Notes: generated from the letters alone by a model not told the origin. 64,000 nt of DNA from Pseudomonas alloputida (GCF_021283545.2 NZ_CP128540.1:965501-1029500); one strand, 5' to 3'. Shown: positions 38,075 through 49,830, counted from the first letter of the stretch. Made by a program: numbers and translations.

Positions 38075-39937
38075 ATGGCCCTACTGCAGATTGCCGAACC
38101 CGGTCAAAGCCCTCAGCCGCACCAGCGCCGCCTGGCGGTTGGAATCGACCTGGGTACCACCAACTCAATGGTCGCTGCACTGCGCAGCGGCCGTAGCGAG
38201 CCCCTGCCCGACGCGCAGGGTAACGTCATTCTGCCGTCCGCGGTGCGCTACCTCGAAGGGCGCAACGAAGTGGGGCAGGCCGCGCGTGATGCTGCCTCCA
38301 GCGACCCGTTGAACACCGTGCTGTCGGTCAAGCGCCTGATGGGGCGCGGCCTGGCCGACGTCAAGCAGCTGGGCGAGCAACTGCCATACCGCTTTGTGGG
38401 TGGTGAATCGCACATGCCGTTCATCGACACCGTGCAGGGGCCGAAAAGCCCTGTGGAAGTGTCTGCCGACATCCTGAAGGTGTTGCGCGAACGGGCCGAA
38501 GCCACCTTGGGTGGCGAGCTGGTAGGCGCGGTGATCACCGTGCCTGCCTATTTCGATGACGCCCAACGTCAGGCTACCAAAGACGCAGCGCGTCTGGCCG
38601 GCCTGAACGTGCTGCGCCTGCTCAACGAACCGACTGCGGCCGCCGTAGCCTACGGCCTGGACCAGAACGCCGAAGGCGTGGTGGCCATCTATGATCTGGG
38701 CGGCGGTACTTTCGATATTTCCATCCTGCGCCTGACCGCTGGCGTATTCGAAGTGCTGGCCACCGGCGGTGATACCGCCTTGGGTGGTGACGACTTCGAC
38801 CATGCTATTGCCGGCTGGATCATCGAGCAGGCTGGCCTGTCGTCCGATCTGGACCCGGCTACCCAGCGCGCGCTGCTGCAAACCGCCTGCGCCGCCAAGG
38901 AAGCCCTGACCGACGCTGACGTGGTCAGTGTCAGCCACGGTGCCTGGCACGGCGAGCTGACCCGTAATGCCTTCGAAGCCATGATCGAGCCACTGGTTGC
39001 CCGCAGCCTGAAGGCCTGCCGCCGCGCCGTGCGCGACAGTGGCGTTGAACTGGAAGAAGTCAGCGCCGTGGTCATGGTCGGTGGTTCGACCCGCGTGCCG
39101 CGTGTGCGTGAGGCCGTGGGCGCGCTGTTCGGGCGCACCCCGCTGACCTCGATCGACCCAGACCAGGTGGTGGCGATTGGTGCCGCCATCCAGGCCGACA
39201 CCCTGGCCGGCAACCGCCGCGAAGGTGGCGAGCTGCTGCTGCTCGATGTCATCCCGCTGTCGCTTGGTCTTGAGACCATGGGCGGGCTGATGGAGAAGGT
39301 GATCCCGCGTAACACCACCATTCCGGTGGCCCGCGCTCAGGAGTTCACCACGTACAAAGATGGCCAGTCGGCCATGATGATCCACGTACTGCAGGGCGAG
39401 CGCGAGCTGATCAGTGACTGCCGTTCGCTGGCCCGCTTCGAGCTGCGCGGCATCCCGGCCATGGTTGCCGGTGCTGCAAAAATCCGCGTCACCTTCCAGG
39501 TGGATGCCGATGGCCTGCTCAGCGTCGCTGCCCGCGAGCTGGGTTCGGGCGTGGAAGCCAGCATTCAGGTCAAGCCGTCCTACGGCCTGACCGACGGCGA
39601 AATCGCCCGCATGCTCAAGGACTCCTTCGAACACGCCGGTTCCGACAAGCATGCCCGCCAGCTGCGAGAGCATCAGGTAGATGGCGAGCGGCTGCTCGAG
39701 GCGGTACAGGGCGCCCTGGACGCCGACGGCGATCGCCTGCTCAGCAGTGACGAGCGCGACGCCATCGAATTCCAGATGCAAGAACTACGTGATTTGCTGG
39801 CCGGCACCGATGGCGCAGCCATCGAGCAACAGACCAAGCGTCTGTCGCAGGTGACCGATGCATTTGCCGCCCGTCGCCTTGATTCGACGGTCAAAGCCGC
39901 ACTGGCCGGGCGCAACCTGAATGAGATCGAGGAGTAA
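38075..39937 (+). CDS. hscA: Fe-S chaperone HscA (Hsp70)
   Basis: The 620-residue Hsp70 has the nucleotide-binding motifs [13 protein letters not shown] (about 22-34) and [14 protein letters not shown] (about 205-218), and the substrate-binding domain from about 390. It binds LPPVK of IscU, stimulated by HscB. Confidence 0.97.
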   Translation: MALLQIAEPGQSPQPHQRRLAVGIDLGTTNSMVAALRSGRSEPLPDAQGNVILPSAVRYLEGRNEVGQAARDAASSDPLNTVLSVKRLMGRGLADVKQLGEQLPYRFVGGESHMPFIDTVQGPKSPVEVSADILKVLRERAEATLGGELVGAVITVPAYFDDAQRQATKDAARLAGLNVLRLLNEPTAAAVAYGLDQNAEGVVAIYDLGGGTFDISILRLTAGVFEVLATGGDTALGGDDFDHAIAGWIIEQAGLSSDLDPATQRALLQTACAAKEALTDADVVSVSHGAWHGELTRNAFEAMIEPLVARSLKACRRAVRDSGVELEEVSAVVMVGGSTRVPRVREAVGALFGRTPLTSIDPDQVVAIGAAIQADTLAGNRREGGELLLLDVIPLSLGLETMGGLMEKVIPRNTTIPVARAQEFTTYKDGQSAMMIHVLQGERELISDCRSLARFELRGIPAMVAGAAKIRVTFQVDADGLLSVAARELGSGVEASIQVKPSYGLTDGEIARMLKDSFEHAGSDKHARQLREHQVDGERLLEAVQGALDADGDRLLSSDERDAIEFQMQELRDLLAGTDGAAIEQQTKRLSQVTDAFAARRLDSTVKAALAGRNLNEIEE

Positions 39938-39940
39938 TCG

Positions 39941-40282
39941 ATGCCGCTGGTGACATTCCTGCCGCATGAGAAGTTCTGCCCCGAGGGGCTGACCGTGGAG
40001 GTCAAGCCCGGGACCAACATCCTGGAGCTGGCCCACGACCATCACATCGAGATGGAAAGCGCCTGCGGCGGCGTCAAGGCCTGTACCACTTGCCACTGCA
40101 TCGTGCGCAAGGGCTTCGATTCGCTCGAAGAGGCTGACGAGCTGGAAGAGGACATGCTGGACAAAGCCTGGGGCCTGGAAGCGCAATCGCGCCTGGGTTG
40201 CCAGGTTTTCGTCGCTGACGAAGACCTGACCATCGAGATCCCCAAGTATTCGCTCAACCATGCTGCCGAAGCACCGCACTGA
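39941..40282 (+). CDS. fdx: [2Fe-2S] ferredoxin of the Isc system
   Basis: The 113-residue adrenodoxin-type ferredoxin has ligands in ESACGGVKACTTCHC and LGCQVFV. It supplies electrons for cluster assembly. Three bases follow hscA. Confidence 0.97.
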   Translation: MPLVTFLPHEKFCPEGLTVEVKPGTNILELAHDHHIEMESACGGVKACTTCHCIVRKGFDSLEEADELEEDMLDKAWGLEAQSRLGCQVFVADEDLTIEIPKYSLNHAAEAPH

Positions 40283-40292
40283 GGGCCTGTAC

Positions 40293-40493
40293 ATGAGTCT
40301 GAAATGGGTTGATGTACTTGAGATCGCAATCCAGCTTGCAGAAAGCAAGCCTGAGGTCGATCCTCGTTATGTGAATTTCGTGGACCTGCACCGCTGGGTG
40401 CTGGCATTGCCAGAGTTCAGCGACGATCCGTCACGCGGCGGTGAGAAAGTGCTCGAGGCAATCCAGGCCGCCTGGATCGACGAAGCCGACTAA
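40293..40493 (+). CDS. iscX: IscX (YfhJ) iron/IscS-binding adaptor
   Basis: The 66-residue acidic protein shows the family start MSLKWVDVLEIAIQL, the DPRYVNFVDLHRWV segment and the WIDEAD end. It modulates IscS. ATG 40293 was preferred to an in-frame ATG at 40260 that lies inside fdx. Confidence 0.95.
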   Translation: MSLKWVDVLEIAIQLAESKPEVDPRYVNFVDLHRWVLALPEFSDDPSRGGEKVLEAIQAAWIDEAD

Positions 40494-40523
40494 GCGTCAC
40501 TTGCAGGTTAGGCAATCCCCCGG

Positions 40524-40556
40524 AACCCGCGTATAATTCGCGGGTTTAATTTTTCG
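40524..40556 (+). terminator. isc operon terminator with an ndk -10 box in its loop
   Basis: AACCCGCG-TATAATT-CGCGGGTT followed by TTAATTTTT is a terminator 30 bases after iscX. Its loop is itself TATAAT (40532-40537), preceded by G-T as an extended -10, and lies about 45 bases before ndk. A weak -35 (TTAGGC, 40508-40513) gives an 18-base spacer. Confidence 0.7.
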
Positions 40557-40581
40557 TAACACTCATATTCTGGAGTTTTCC

Positions 40582-41007
40582 ATGGCTGTTCAACGTACTT
40601 TCTCCATCATCAAGCCTGACGCTGTTGCCAAAAACGTCATCGGCAAGATCACCACTCGCTTCGAAGAAGCCGGCCTGAAAATCGTTGCCTCGAAAATGAA
40701 GCAACTGTCCAAAGCCGAAGCCGAAGGCTTCTACGCTGAGCACAGCGAGCGCGGCTTCTTCGGTGACCTGGTTGCCTTCATGACTTCCGGTCCGGTCGTT
40801 GTCCAGGTTCTGGAAGGCGAGAACGCCATTGCCAAGAACCGTGAGCTGATGGGTGCTACCAACCCTAAAGAAGCTGCTGCCGGCACCATCCGCGCTGACT
40901 TCGCCGAGTCGATCGACGCCAACGCCGTTCACGGTTCGGACTCCGAAGCTGCTGCTGCTCGCGAAATCGCTTACTTCTTCGCTGCTACCGAGGTAACCAC
41001 TCGCTAA
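40582..41007 (+). CDS. ndk: Nucleoside diphosphate kinase
   Basis: The 141-residue enzyme equalises NTP pools. Catalytic His is in NAVHGSDS (about 117) and the KPDAVAKN start is canonical. Codon use is strongly biased, as for a highly expressed gene. Confidence 0.98.
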
Positions 41008-41035
41008 GCGAAAGCTTACGGGTGAGGGTGAATCC

Positions 41036-42181
41036 ATGACGACATCTACTGGCAAAATCAACCTGTTGGGTCTGACCCAGCCGGAAATGGAACAATTCTT
41101 CGACTCTATTGGGGAGAAGCGCTTCCGTGCCGGCCAGGTGATGAAATGGATTCACCATTTTGGCGTGTCCGACTTTGCGGCCATGACCAACGTAGGCAAG
41201 GTCTTGCGCGAAAAGCTCGAGGCCGTTGCCGAAATTCGCCCACCGGAAGTGGTCAGTGAAGACATTTCCGCCGACGGCACCCGTAAATGGGTGATCCGCG
41301 TTGCCTCCGGCAGCTGCGTCGAGACCGTCTATATTCCAACCGACGACCGCGGCACCCTGTGCGTATCGTCGCAAGCCGGCTGTGCCTTGGACTGCAGCTT
41401 CTGCTCCACCGGCAAGCAAGGCTTCAACAGCAACCTCACTGCCGCCGAAGTGATCGGCCAGGTGTGGCTTGCCAACAAATCCTTCGGGACCGTTCCTGCC
41501 AAAGTCGACCGCGCGATTACCAACGTGGTCATGATGGGCATGGGCGAGCCCTTGCTGAACTTCGACAACGTCATTGCCGCCATGAAAATCATGATGGATG
41601 ACCTTGGCTATGGCATTTCCAAGCGCCGTGTCACCTTGTCCACCTCGGGCGTGGTGCCGATGATCGACGAGCTGGCCAAGCACATCGACGTGTCGCTGGC
41701 CCTGTCGCTGCATGCGCCGAACGACGAACTGCGCAACAAGCTGGTACCGATCAACAAGAAGTACCCGCTGAAAGTGCTGCTGGAATCGTGCATGGGCTAC
41801 ATGTCCACCCTGGGTGGCAAGCGCGTGCTCACCGTCGAGTACACCCTGCTCAAGGACGTCAACGACCAGCCCGAGCATGCTGCGCAGATGATCGAACTGT
41901 TGCGCGATGTACCCTGCAAGATCAACCTGATCCCGTTCAACCCGTTCCCGCATTCGGGCTACGAGCGACCGAGCAACAACGCCATTCGTCGCTTCCAGGA
42001 CCTGCTGCACCACGGTGGCTTCAACGTCACCACCCGTACCACGCGCGGCGACGACATCGACGCTGCCTGTGGCCAGCTGGTCGGCCAGGTCAATGACCGT
42101 ACTCGCCGCAGTGAGCGCTACATCGCAGTTCGCCAGCTTTCTGCGGACGTCGAACTGCCAGACAGCGCCGCCAGCCACTGA
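41036..42181 (+). CDS. rlmN: 23S rRNA/tRNA m2A methyltransferase RlmN
   Basis: The 381-residue radical-SAM enzyme makes m2A2503 in 23S rRNA and m2A37 in tRNA. The cluster motif [11 protein letters not shown] (about 118-128), the [13 protein letters not shown] segment and the C-terminal catalytic Cys in DAACGQL are present. Confidence 0.97.
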   Translation: MTTSTGKINLLGLTQPEMEQFFDSIGEKRFRAGQVMKWIHHFGVSDFAAMTNVGKVLREKLEAVAEIRPPEVVSEDISADGTRKWVIRVASGSCVETVYIPTDDRGTLCVSSQAGCALDCSFCSTGKQGFNSNLTAAEVIGQVWLANKSFGTVPAKVDRAITNVVMMGMGEPLLNFDNVIAAMKIMMDDLGYGISKRRVTLSTSGVVPMIDELAKHIDVSLALSLHAPNDELRNKLVPINKKYPLKVLLESCMGYMSTLGGKRVLTVEYTLLKDVNDQPEHAAQMIELLRDVPCKINLIPFNPFPHSGYERPSNNAIRRFQDLLHHGGFNVTTRTTRGDDIDAACGQLVGQVNDRTRRSERYIAVRQLSADVELPDSAASH

Positions 42182-42195
42182 CAGGTACCTTGCCC

Positions 42196-42957
42196 ATGAG
42201 CCTGCGTGCCGCGCTGTCGATCCTTGCGCTTTCGCTGCTGGCCGGCTGCGTGTCGGGCGGCGCGAGCGACCCCTTGGCCAGCCGCCAGGGCAGGGTGGAG
42301 GCAGGGCGGGCTTATGTGCAGCTTGGCTTGGGTTATTTGCAACAAGGTTTGACCGAACAGGCCAAGGCGCCGTTGGGAAAGGCCCTGGCGCTGGATGACC
42401 AGGATGTCGACGCGCACGCCGCCCTGGCGGTAGTGTTTCAAGCCCAAGGCGAGCCGGCGTTGGCCGAAGCACATTTTCGCAAGGCCTTGCTGATAAGCCG
42501 CGGCGACACGCGAATTCGCAACAATTACGGCAGTTTCCTTTATGCTCAGGGGCGATTTGCCGAGGCCAAGCAGATGTTTCGCCTGGCCAGTGCCGATACC
42601 CTGTATCCTGAGCGCTCACGCGTGTACGAGAATCTGGGCCTGACCGCCCTGAAGCTCGAACGCCGCGATCAGGCGCACGCGTATCTGTTGAAAGCGTTAC
42701 AACTCAACCAGCGGCAACCAAAAGCGTTGCTGGAAATGGCTGAGTTGTCCTACGAAAACAGGCATTATGTGCCGGCCCGGGACTACTACGATCGTTTCAG
42801 CCAGTTGAGCGACCACGACGCCCGTAGCCTGCTGCTGGGCAGCCGCCTTGCCAGGGTGTTCGACGAGCAGGGCACACTGGCCGAATTGGGCCAGCAATTA
42901 CAACGACTTTATCCCGGTACGCCGGAATATCAGCAATACCTGTCGGAGCAACGATGA
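42196..42957 (+). CDS. pilF: Type IV pilus biogenesis lipoprotein PilF/PilW
   Basis: The 253-residue outer-membrane lipoprotein (SLLAGC, Cys about 18) has about six tetratricopeptide repeats. PilF is the pilotin that assembles the PilQ secretin. ATG 42196 was taken over a TTG 6 bases upstream. The stop overlaps the rodZ start. Confidence 0.92.
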   Translation: MSLRAALSILALSLLAGCVSGGASDPLASRQGRVEAGRAYVQLGLGYLQQGLTEQAKAPLGKALALDDQDVDAHAALAVVFQAQGEPALAEAHFRKALLISRGDTRIRNNYGSFLYAQGRFAEAKQMFRLASADTLYPERSRVYENLGLTALKLERRDQAHAYLLKALQLNQRQPKALLEMAELSYENRHYVPARDYYDRFSQLSDHDARSLLLGSRLARVFDEQGTLAELGQQLQRLYPGTPEYQQYLSEQR

Positions 42958-43961
42958 ACGCCGCGCATCCCGAAGTAGCAGTAGCGCCTGGCCAGAACCC
43001 CGGTGAGCTTTTGCGCCTGGCCCGTGAGAAACGGGACTGGTCTCAAGCCGAGGTGGCCCGTAAGCTCAACCTCACTGTCAGTTCGTTGAACCACGTGGAA
43101 ACCGGCGCCTTCGACAAGCTGCCCGGGCATACTTTCGCTCGTGGCTACATTCGCGCCTACGCCAAGCTGATGGACCTCGACCAGGCCGCCCTGGTAGATG
43201 CCTTCGACCGCTACACCGGTACCCACGCCAAAGGCAGCGACGTGCATTCGCTGGGCCGTATCGAAGAGCCTGTGCGGTTGTCGCACAATATCCTGCGCGG
43301 CGTCAGCCTGCTGTTGCTGGTGGCTGTGGTCGGTGGTGGCTTTTTCTGGTGGCAGGACCAGGGCAGCCTGCGGGGCAAGGAGCTGGCGAAGATTGCCCTG
43401 GAGCACGTCGAGGTCGAAAGCGCCGACGGCACCACACAGATTCACCCGCTCGATGAGCCTGAAGACCAGGCCGTTTCCGCTGGACAGCAACCTGAAAGCG
43501 CGCCGCTGGCGCTGGAGCAGGGCGCTGCCGAGCAGCCTGCTGCCGCTGAACAGGCGCCGGTAAGCTCTGAGGCAACCATTGCCACAGCGCCTGTGCAACC
43601 CGCACCTGCTGCTTCGCCTGCACCGGTTACTCCTCCGGTACAGGCCACTGCTGCGCCGGCACCAGCACCTGCACCTGCACCGGCCGTGGCGGCCGTCGAG
43701 CCTGCCGCGGTGCCAGCAGGCAGCGCCAAGGTCGCCATCCAGTTCACCGCCGATTGCTGGACCCAGGTCAGCGACGGCAACGGCAAGGTGCTGTTCAGCG
43801 CCATCAAGCGCAAGGGGGACAACCTCGAGCTGACCGGCAAGCCGCCATTCGCGGTACGCCTGGGCTTTGCCCGGGGCGCCCAGGTCAGCTACAACGGCCA
43901 GGCCGTCGATGTTGCCCCGTTCACCAGTGGCGAGACTGCTCGCCTGAAGTTGGGACAGTAA
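42954..43961 (+). CDS. rodZ: RodZ-like cytoskeletal protein
   Basis: The 335-residue protein has an N-terminal helix-turn-helix (about 20-85, DWSQAEVARKLNLTVSSLNHVE in part), one helix at about 113-130 and a periplasmic Ala/Pro-rich linker with repeated APAP units (about 205-245). The C-terminal DUF4115 domain follows (FTADCWTQVSD). RodZ anchors MreB and sets rod shape. Confidence 0.93.
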   Translation: MNAAHPEVAVAPGQNPGELLRLAREKRDWSQAEVARKLNLTVSSLNHVETGAFDKLPGHTFARGYIRAYAKLMDLDQAALVDAFDRYTGTHAKGSDVHSLGRIEEPVRLSHNILRGVSLLLLVAVVGGGFFWWQDQGSLRGKELAKIALEHVEVESADGTTQIHPLDEPEDQAVSAGQQPESAPLALEQGAAEQPAAAEQAPVSSEATIATAPVQPAPAASPAPVTPPVQATAAPAPAPAPAPAVAAVEPAAVPAGSAKVAIQFTADCWTQVSDGNGKVLFSAIKRKGDNLELTGKPPFAVRLGFARGAQVSYNGQAVDVAPFTSGETARLKLGQ

Positions 43962-43964
43962 GTC

Positions 43965-45074
43965 ATGCACGGCGAATCTCCGATCAAACGTCGCGAATCC
44001 CGCAAAATCTGGGTTGGCAATGTGCCGGTGGGTGGTGATGCGCCCATCGCGGTGCAGAGCATGACCAACACCGACACCAACGATGTCGCTGCTACCGTGG
44101 CGCAAATCCAGCGTCTGGTCGACGCCGGCGTGGACATCGTGCGGGTCTCGGTGCCGGACATGGACGCGGCCGAAGCGTTTGGCAAGATCAAGCAACGGGT
44201 CAGCGTGCCGCTGGTCGCCGACATCCATTTCGACTACAAGATCGCCCTGCGTGTTGCCGAACTGGGCGTTGATTGCCTGCGGATCAACCCGGGCAACATC
44301 GGCCGTGAAGACCGCGTGCGCGCCGTGGTGGATGCCGCCCGCGACCGCGGCATTCCGATTCGTATCGGGGTCAACGCCGGTTCGCTGGAAAAAGACCTGC
44401 AGAAGAAGTACGGCGAACCGACCCCGGCCGCACTGGTCGAGTCGGCCCTGCGCCACGTCGAGCATCTCGACCGCCTGGATTTCCAGGACTTCAAGGTCAG
44501 CGTCAAGGCCTCGGACGTGTTCATGGCTGTCGAAGCCTACCGTCTGCTGGCCAAGCAGATCGTGCAACCGCTGCACCTGGGCATCACTGAAGCCGGTGGC
44601 CTGCGTTCGGGCACCGTGAAGTCCGCCGTCGGCCTCGGTATGCTGCTGGCCGAAGGTATTGGCGATACGATCCGCATCTCGCTGGCGGCCGACCCGGTCG
44701 AAGAAGTGAAAGTCGGCTACGACATCCTCAAGTCGCTGCATCTGCGCTCGCGTGGCATCAACTTCATCGCCTGCCCGAGCTGCTCGCGGCAGAATTTCGA
44801 TGTGGTCAAGACCATGAACGAGCTGGAAGGGCGTCTGGAAGACCTGCTGGTACCGCTGGATGTGGCGGTGATCGGTTGCGTGGTCAACGGCCCGGGTGAA
44901 GCCAAGGAAGCCCATGTAGGCCTGACCGGCGGTACGCCGAACCTGATCTACATCGACGGCAAGCCGGCGCAGAAGCTGACCAATGACAACCTGGTCGATG
45001 AGCTTGAAAAACTCATCCGCCAGAAAGCGGCCGAAAAGGCCGAGGCCGACGCGGCGTTGATCGCTCGTGGCTGA
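43965..45074 (+). CDS. ispG: 4-hydroxy-3-methylbut-2-enyl diphosphate synthase
   Basis: The 369-residue Fe-S enzyme makes HMBPP in the MEP pathway. It has the TIM-barrel start [19 protein letters not shown] in part, the 4Fe-4S ligands in [10 protein letters not shown] and the C-terminal [12 protein letters not shown]. It needs clusters supplied by the isc operon nearby. Confidence 0.97.
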   Translation: MHGESPIKRRESRKIWVGNVPVGGDAPIAVQSMTNTDTNDVAATVAQIQRLVDAGVDIVRVSVPDMDAAEAFGKIKQRVSVPLVADIHFDYKIALRVAELGVDCLRINPGNIGREDRVRAVVDAARDRGIPIRIGVNAGSLEKDLQKKYGEPTPAALVESALRHVEHLDRLDFQDFKVSVKASDVFMAVEAYRLLAKQIVQPLHLGITEAGGLRSGTVKSAVGLGMLLAEGIGDTIRISLAADPVEEVKVGYDILKSLHLRSRGINFIACPSCSRQNFDVVKTMNELEGRLEDLLVPLDVAVIGCVVNGPGEAKEAHVGLTGGTPNLIYIDGKPAQKLTNDNLVDELEKLIRQKAAEKAEADAALIARG

Positions 45075-45099
45075 CACACAGAATTCGTAAGGACTTTTC

Positions 45100-46389
45100 G
45101 TGAGCAAATCGCTGCAAGCCATCCGTGGCATGAACGACATCCTGCCAGAACAGTCGCCGCTGTGGCGCTACTTCGAAGGCACAGTGGCCGGGCTGCTGGA
45201 CACCTATGGGTACAGCCAGATCCGCACGCCGATCGTCGAGTTCACCGAGCTGTTCAAACGCTCGATCGGTGAAGTGACCGACATCGTCGAAAAAGAGATG
45301 TACACCTTCGAGGACCGCAACGGCGATTCGCTGACCCTGCGCCCTGAAGGCACTGCGGCTTGCGTGCGAGCGGTGCTTGAGCACGGCATCACCGGCAACG
45401 GTCAGGTGCAGAAGCTGTGGTACATCGGCCAGATGTTCCGCCACGAGCGTCCACAGAAGGGCCGCTACCGCCAGTTCCACCAGATTGGCGTGGAAGTGTT
45501 CAACCTGGACGGCCCGGACATCGATGCCGAGCTGATCATGCTGACCTGGCGCCTGTGGGGCCTGCTGGGCATCCAGGACGCGGTCAAGCTGGAGCTCAAC
45601 AGCCTGGGCACCAGTGAAGCCCGCGCACGCTACCGTGACGCGCTGGTCGAGTTCCTCTCGGCGCGCCTGGAGCAACTGGACGAAGACAGCCAGCGCCGCC
45701 TGAAGAGCAACCCGCTGCGCATCCTCGACAGCAAGGACCAGAACACCCAGGCGGTGCTGGTCGGAGCGCCGAAGCTGGAAGACTACCTGGACGAAGAATC
45801 GCGCGTGCACTTCGTGGGCCTCAAGGCCCGCCTGGACGCTGCCGGTATTCCGTTCGTGATCAACACCAAGCTGGTACGCGGCCTGGACTACTACAGCAAG
45901 ACCGTGTTCGAGTGGGTAACCGACAAGCTCGGTGCCCAGGGCACGGTGTGCGCGGGTGGCCGTTACGACGGCCTGGTCGAACAGATGGGTGGCAAGCCGA
46001 CCACTGGCGTTGGTTTCGCCATGGGCATCGAGCGCCTGATCCTGCTGTTGGAAACCCTGGGCAAGGTGCCGGAGTCCATCAGCCGCCAGATCGACGTTTA
46101 CCTGTGCGCCTTTGGCGAACAGGCGGAGCTGGCCGGCCTGCGCCTGTCCGAAGGCTTGCGCGACCGCTTGCCGGGCCTGCGCCTGGCAGTCAACGCCGGT
46201 GGTGGCAGCTTCAAGAGCCAGTTCAAGAAAGCCGACAAGAGCGGTGCACTGTTCGCCCTGATCCTCGGCGACGACGAGCTGGCCAAGCAAGAAATCGGCT
46301 TGAAGCCCCTGCGTGGCCAGGGTGAACAACAGAACATTGCCTGGGATGCTCTTGCAGAGCACCTGGAAACCGCGATCGCGCAAGCGTAA
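45100..46389 (+). CDS. hisS: Histidyl-tRNA synthetase
   Basis: The 429-residue class II synthetase has motif 1 near the start ([14 protein letters not shown]), motif 2 with [16 protein letters not shown], the His-A/B motifs [14 protein letters not shown] and AGGRYDGLV, and motif 3 [11 protein letters not shown]. It starts at GTG 45100 after AAGGA. Confidence 0.97.
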   Translation: MSKSLQAIRGMNDILPEQSPLWRYFEGTVAGLLDTYGYSQIRTPIVEFTELFKRSIGEVTDIVEKEMYTFEDRNGDSLTLRPEGTAACVRAVLEHGITGNGQVQKLWYIGQMFRHERPQKGRYRQFHQIGVEVFNLDGPDIDAELIMLTWRLWGLLGIQDAVKLELNSLGTSEARARYRDALVEFLSARLEQLDEDSQRRLKSNPLRILDSKDQNTQAVLVGAPKLEDYLDEESRVHFVGLKARLDAAGIPFVINTKLVRGLDYYSKTVFEWVTDKLGAQGTVCAGGRYDGLVEQMGGKPTTGVGFAMGIERLILLLETLGKVPESISRQIDVYLCAFGEQAELAGLRLSEGLRDRLPGLRLAVNAGGGSFKSQFKKADKSGALFALILGDDELAKQEIGLKPLRGQGEQQNIAWDALAEHLETAIAQA

Positions 46390-46428
46390 CGCGGTTCAAC
46401 AAGCGAATAGGCGAAAAGGAGTATTGGG

Positions 46429-47070
46429 GTGTCGAGTACCGATGATGATGACCTGGCAGGCGTCAAGGACTGGTGGAACCGCAACGGCAAGCCGCTGCTG
46501 ACCGGTGCATTGCTGGCTGGCGTGGTGGTGTTGGGCTGGAATACCTGGCACAAGTACCAGACCAACCAGTCGCAAGGTGCCTCGCAGTTGTATCAGGCGC
46601 TGATTGAAACCAGCCTGACACCGACCGGCCAGCCGGACGCCACCAAGGTCGCGGAACTGGCCGGCAAGCTCAAGAGCGAGTTTGGCGGCACCGCTTACGC
46701 CCAGTACGGCAGCCTGTTCGTGGCCAAGGTCGCGGTCGACAGCGGCAAGCTCGATGACGCCGCAGCCGAGCTGAAAAGCGTGCTGGACAAACCGGCCGAC
46801 GTTACCTTGGGCGAGATTTCGCGTCAGCGTCTGGCGCGCGTACTGGCAGCCCAGAACAAGGCCGAGGATGCCCTCAAGCTGCTCGACGGCGACGCCGACA
46901 AAGCCTTCCTGGCCAGCCGTGAAGAGTTGAAGGGTGACCTGCTGGTGCAGCTGGGTCGCGCCGACGACGCACACAGCGCTTACGAAAAAGCCAAGGCTGC
47001 GCTGTCCGATGACGCGGCGGTCGGTGGCCTGCAATTGAAGCTGGATGACCTGGCTAAAGGGGACGCGTAA
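46429..47070 (+). CDS. yfgM: YfgM-like ancillary SecYEG subunit
   Basis: The 213-residue membrane-anchored TPR protein has one helix at about 22-42 (PLLTGALLAGVVVLGWNTW), then tetratricopeptide-like repeats. The GTG start follows GGAG. It helps pass exported proteins to periplasmic chaperones. The bamB start follows without a gap. Confidence 0.9.
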   Translation: MSSTDDDDLAGVKDWWNRNGKPLLTGALLAGVVVLGWNTWHKYQTNQSQGASQLYQALIETSLTPTGQPDATKVAELAGKLKSEFGGTAYAQYGSLFVAKVAVDSGKLDDAAAELKSVLDKPADVTLGEISRQRLARVLAAQNKAEDALKLLDGDADKAFLASREELKGDLLVQLGRADDAHSAYEKAKAALSDDAAVGGLQLKLDDLAKGDA

Positions 47071-48213
47071 GTGATCGGTTGGAAACATGCAGCAGTGCTG
47101 ACCCTGGCCGTACTGGCCGCAGGTTGCAGCAGCAACAGCAAGAAGGAACTGCCCCCGGCCGAGCTGACCAAGTTCACCGAGGAAGTGGTGCTGAAGAAGC
47201 AGTGGAGCCGTTCGATCGGTGACGGCCAGGGTGAAACCTACAACACCTTGGTACCGGCCATCGAGAACGACCGTATCTACGCTTCCGACGTCAACGGCGA
47301 AGTCTTCGCCCTCGACCGCATCACCGGTGACGTGGTGTGGAAGAAGGACCTGGAGCTGCAGGTTTCCGGTGCAGTTGGCGTAGGCTATGGCCTGGTCATG
47401 CTCGGTACCCTCAAGGGTGAAGTCATTGCCCTGGACTCCAGCACCGGTGAGGAGCGTTGGCGCTCGCGCGTGACCAGCGAAGTGCTGGCCCCACCTGCCA
47501 ACAACGGTGACGTGGTGGTGGTGCAGACCCAGGACGATCGCCTGATCGGCCTGGATGCCGCCACTGGCGACCGCCGTTGGATCTACGAAAACTCGCCGGC
47601 CGTGCTGACGCTGCGTGGCACCGGTGCGCCGATCGCCACCAACCGCCTGGCGGTTGCCGGCCTGTCTACCGGCAAGGTAGTGGCGGTGGACATCAACAAC
47701 GGTGTGCCGGTGTGGGAGAGCCGCGTGGCCATCCCGAAGGGCCGTTCCGAGCTGGACCGTGTGGTTGATATCGACGGCGGCTTGTTGCTGTCTGGTGGTA
47801 CCCTGTACGTCAGCACCTACCAGGGCCGTGTAGCGGGCCTGGACCTGGAAAGCGGCCGCGAGCTGTGGCAGCGCGATGCTTCCAGCTATGTGGGTGTCGC
47901 CCAGGGCTTCGGTAACGTCTACGTCAGCGAAGCCTCGGGTACCGTGGAAAGTGTGGATGAGCGCTCTTCCAGTGCCCTGTGGAGCAACGACAGCATGGCT
48001 CGCCGCCAGTTGACCGCCCCTGAAGTGTTCAGCAGCTACGTGGCTGTGGGTGACTTTGAAGGTTACCTGCACCTGCTGAGCCAGGTGGATGGCCGCTTCG
48101 TAGGCCGTGAGCGTATCGACAGCGATGGCCTGCGCGCCCGCCCACTTGTGGTCGGCGACACCATCTATGTCTTCGGCAACAGCGGCAAGCTCGAGGCACT
48201 GACCATCCGCTGA
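47071..48213 (+). CDS. bamB: Outer membrane assembly lipoprotein BamB
   Basis: The 380-residue eight-bladed beta-propeller of the BAM complex has a lipobox (LAAGCSS, Cys about 15) and repeated W-K/R-aromatic blade endings ([34 protein letters not shown]). It starts with GTG. Confidence 0.95.
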   Translation: MIGWKHAAVLTLAVLAAGCSSNSKKELPPAELTKFTEEVVLKKQWSRSIGDGQGETYNTLVPAIENDRIYASDVNGEVFALDRITGDVVWKKDLELQVSGAVGVGYGLVMLGTLKGEVIALDSSTGEERWRSRVTSEVLAPPANNGDVVVVQTQDDRLIGLDAATGDRRWIYENSPAVLTLRGTGAPIATNRLAVAGLSTGKVVAVDINNGVPVWESRVAIPKGRSELDRVVDIDGGLLLSGGTLYVSTYQGRVAGLDLESGRELWQRDASSYVGVAQGFGNVYVSEASGTVESVDERSSSALWSNDSMARRQLTAPEVFSSYVAVGDFEGYLHLLSQVDGRFVGRERIDSDGLRARPLVVGDTIYVFGNSGKLEALTIR

Positions 48214-48274
48214 AGCTATGCTTGAAGCCTTGGCGGGCTTCAAGCCGCGGCGTAGGACACGCCGCCCAAACTCC

Positions 48275-48298
48275 GGCCGCTGCCTTGCAGCGGCCTTT
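48275..48298 (+). terminator. Weak terminator-like hairpin between bamB and der
   Basis: GGCCGCTG-CCTTG-CAGCGGCC is followed by TTTGCATTTT. The short T run makes read-through into der likely. Confidence 0.5.
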
Positions 48299-48329
48299 GC
48301 ATTTTCAAGAATTCGAGAGTGGAGAGCCG

Positions 48330-49793
48330 ATGGTTCCCGTAATTGCCCTGGTGGGCCGCCCGAACGTCGGCAAATCCACCATGTTCAACCGCCTGACCAA
48401 GACCCGCGATGCCATCGTCGGTGACCTGTCGGGCCTGACCCGTGACCGCCAGTATGGTGATGCCAGCTGGCAGGGTCGTTCCTTCATCCTGATCGACACC
48501 GGTGGTATCACCGGTGACGAAGTGGGCATGGACGAAAAAATGGCCGAGCAGTCGCTCATGGCCATTGAAGAAGCCGACTATGTGCTGTTCCTGGTTGATG
48601 CCCGTGCGGGTATGACTGCGGCAGACCAGATGATCGCCGAGCACCTGCGCAAGCGGAACAAGGCGGCGATCCTGGTTGCCAACAAGATCGACAACATCGA
48701 CCCCGACGTTGCCCGCGCCGAATTCTCGCCAATGGGCATGGGTAACGCCATTCCGGTGGCTGGCTCCCAGGGCCGTGGTATCAACGCCTTGATGGAGGCC
48801 GTGCTCGGTCACCTGCCGCGTGATGCCGAAGAAGAAGCCCTCGAGCAGGACGTCGCTGAAGGTGAGGAAGCCGTGCGCATTCCTGGCCCAAGCGAGAAGG
48901 ATGGCATCAAGATCGCCATCATCGGCCGCCCGAACGTTGGCAAGTCGACGCTGGTCAACCGCATGCTCGGCGAAGAGCGTGTGGTGGTCTACGATGAGCC
49001 GGGCACCACCCGTGACAGTATCTACATCCCGTTCGAGCGCGATGGCGAGAAGTACACCTTCATCGACACCGCCGGTGTGCGCAAGCGTGGCAAGATCCAC
49101 GAGGAAGTCGAGAAGTTCTCGGTGGTGAAGACGCTGCAGGCGATCAAGGATGCCAACGTCGTCATTTTCGTCATGGATGCACGCGAAGGTGTGGTCGACC
49201 ATGACCTGAACCTGCTGGGCTTCGCCCTTGAAGCCGGTCGCGCCATCGTCATTGCCCTGAACAAGTGGGATGGCATGGAGCCGGGTGAGCGCGCCTACGT
49301 GAAGACCGAGCTGGAGCGCCGGCTGTTCTTCGTCGACTTTGCCGACATCCACTTCATTTCCGCGCTGCATGGTACGGGCGTGGGCAACTTGTACAAGTCG
49401 GTACAGGCAGCGTTCCAGTCCGCGGTCACCCGCTGGCCGACCAGCCGCCTGACGCAGATCCTCGAGGATGCCGTGAGCGAGCACCAGCCGCCGATGGTCA
49501 ACGGTCGCCGCATCAAGCTGCGCTATGCCCACCTCGGTGGTGCCAACCCGCCACTGATCGTGATCCACGGCAACCAGACCGACAGCATTCCCAAGTCGTA
49601 CTCGCGTTACCTGGAAAACACCTATCGCCGGGTGCTCAAACTGGTCGGTACGCCGATTCGTATCGAGTACAAGGGCGGCGAGAACCCGTACGAGGGTAAG
49701 AAGAACACCCTTACCGATCGCCAGGTCAACAAGAAACGCCGCCTGATGTCGCACCACAAGAAGGCCGAGAAGAAGCGTCGCGACAAACGCTAA
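48330..49793 (+). CDS. der: Ribosome assembly GTPase Der (EngA)
   Basis: The 487-residue protein has two G domains in tandem, each with its P-loop ([12 protein letters not shown] near 8, [12 protein letters not shown] near 199), DTGG/DTAG and NKID/NKWD. A KH-like C-terminal domain and a basic tail follow. It acts in 50S assembly. ATG 48330 lies behind GGAGAG; the longer frame upstream overlaps the hairpin. Confidence 0.97.
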   Translation: MVPVIALVGRPNVGKSTMFNRLTKTRDAIVGDLSGLTRDRQYGDASWQGRSFILIDTGGITGDEVGMDEKMAEQSLMAIEEADYVLFLVDARAGMTAADQMIAEHLRKRNKAAILVANKIDNIDPDVARAEFSPMGMGNAIPVAGSQGRGINALMEAVLGHLPRDAEEEALEQDVAEGEEAVRIPGPSEKDGIKIAIIGRPNVGKSTLVNRMLGEERVVVYDEPGTTRDSIYIPFERDGEKYTFIDTAGVRKRGKIHEEVEKFSVVKTLQAIKDANVVIFVMDAREGVVDHDLNLLGFALEAGRAIVIALNKWDGMEPGERAYVKTELERRLFFVDFADIHFISALHGTGVGNLYKSVQAAFQSAVTRWPTSRLTQILEDAVSEHQPPMVNGRRIKLRYAHLGGANPPLIVIHGNQTDSIPKSYSRYLENTYRRVLKLVGTPIRIEYKGGENPYEGKKNTLTDRQVNKKRRLMSHHKKAEKKRRDKR

Positions 49794-49802
49794 GCAGCGC
49801 CA

Positions 49803-49830
49803 TGTGGGGGCGGGCAAGACCGCCCCCACA
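49803..49830. repeat. 11-bp inverted repeat after der
   Basis: TGTGGGGGCGG-GCAAGA-CCGCCCCCACA, 9 bases past the der stop. No U-tract; likely a transcript-end hairpin. Confidence 0.6.
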
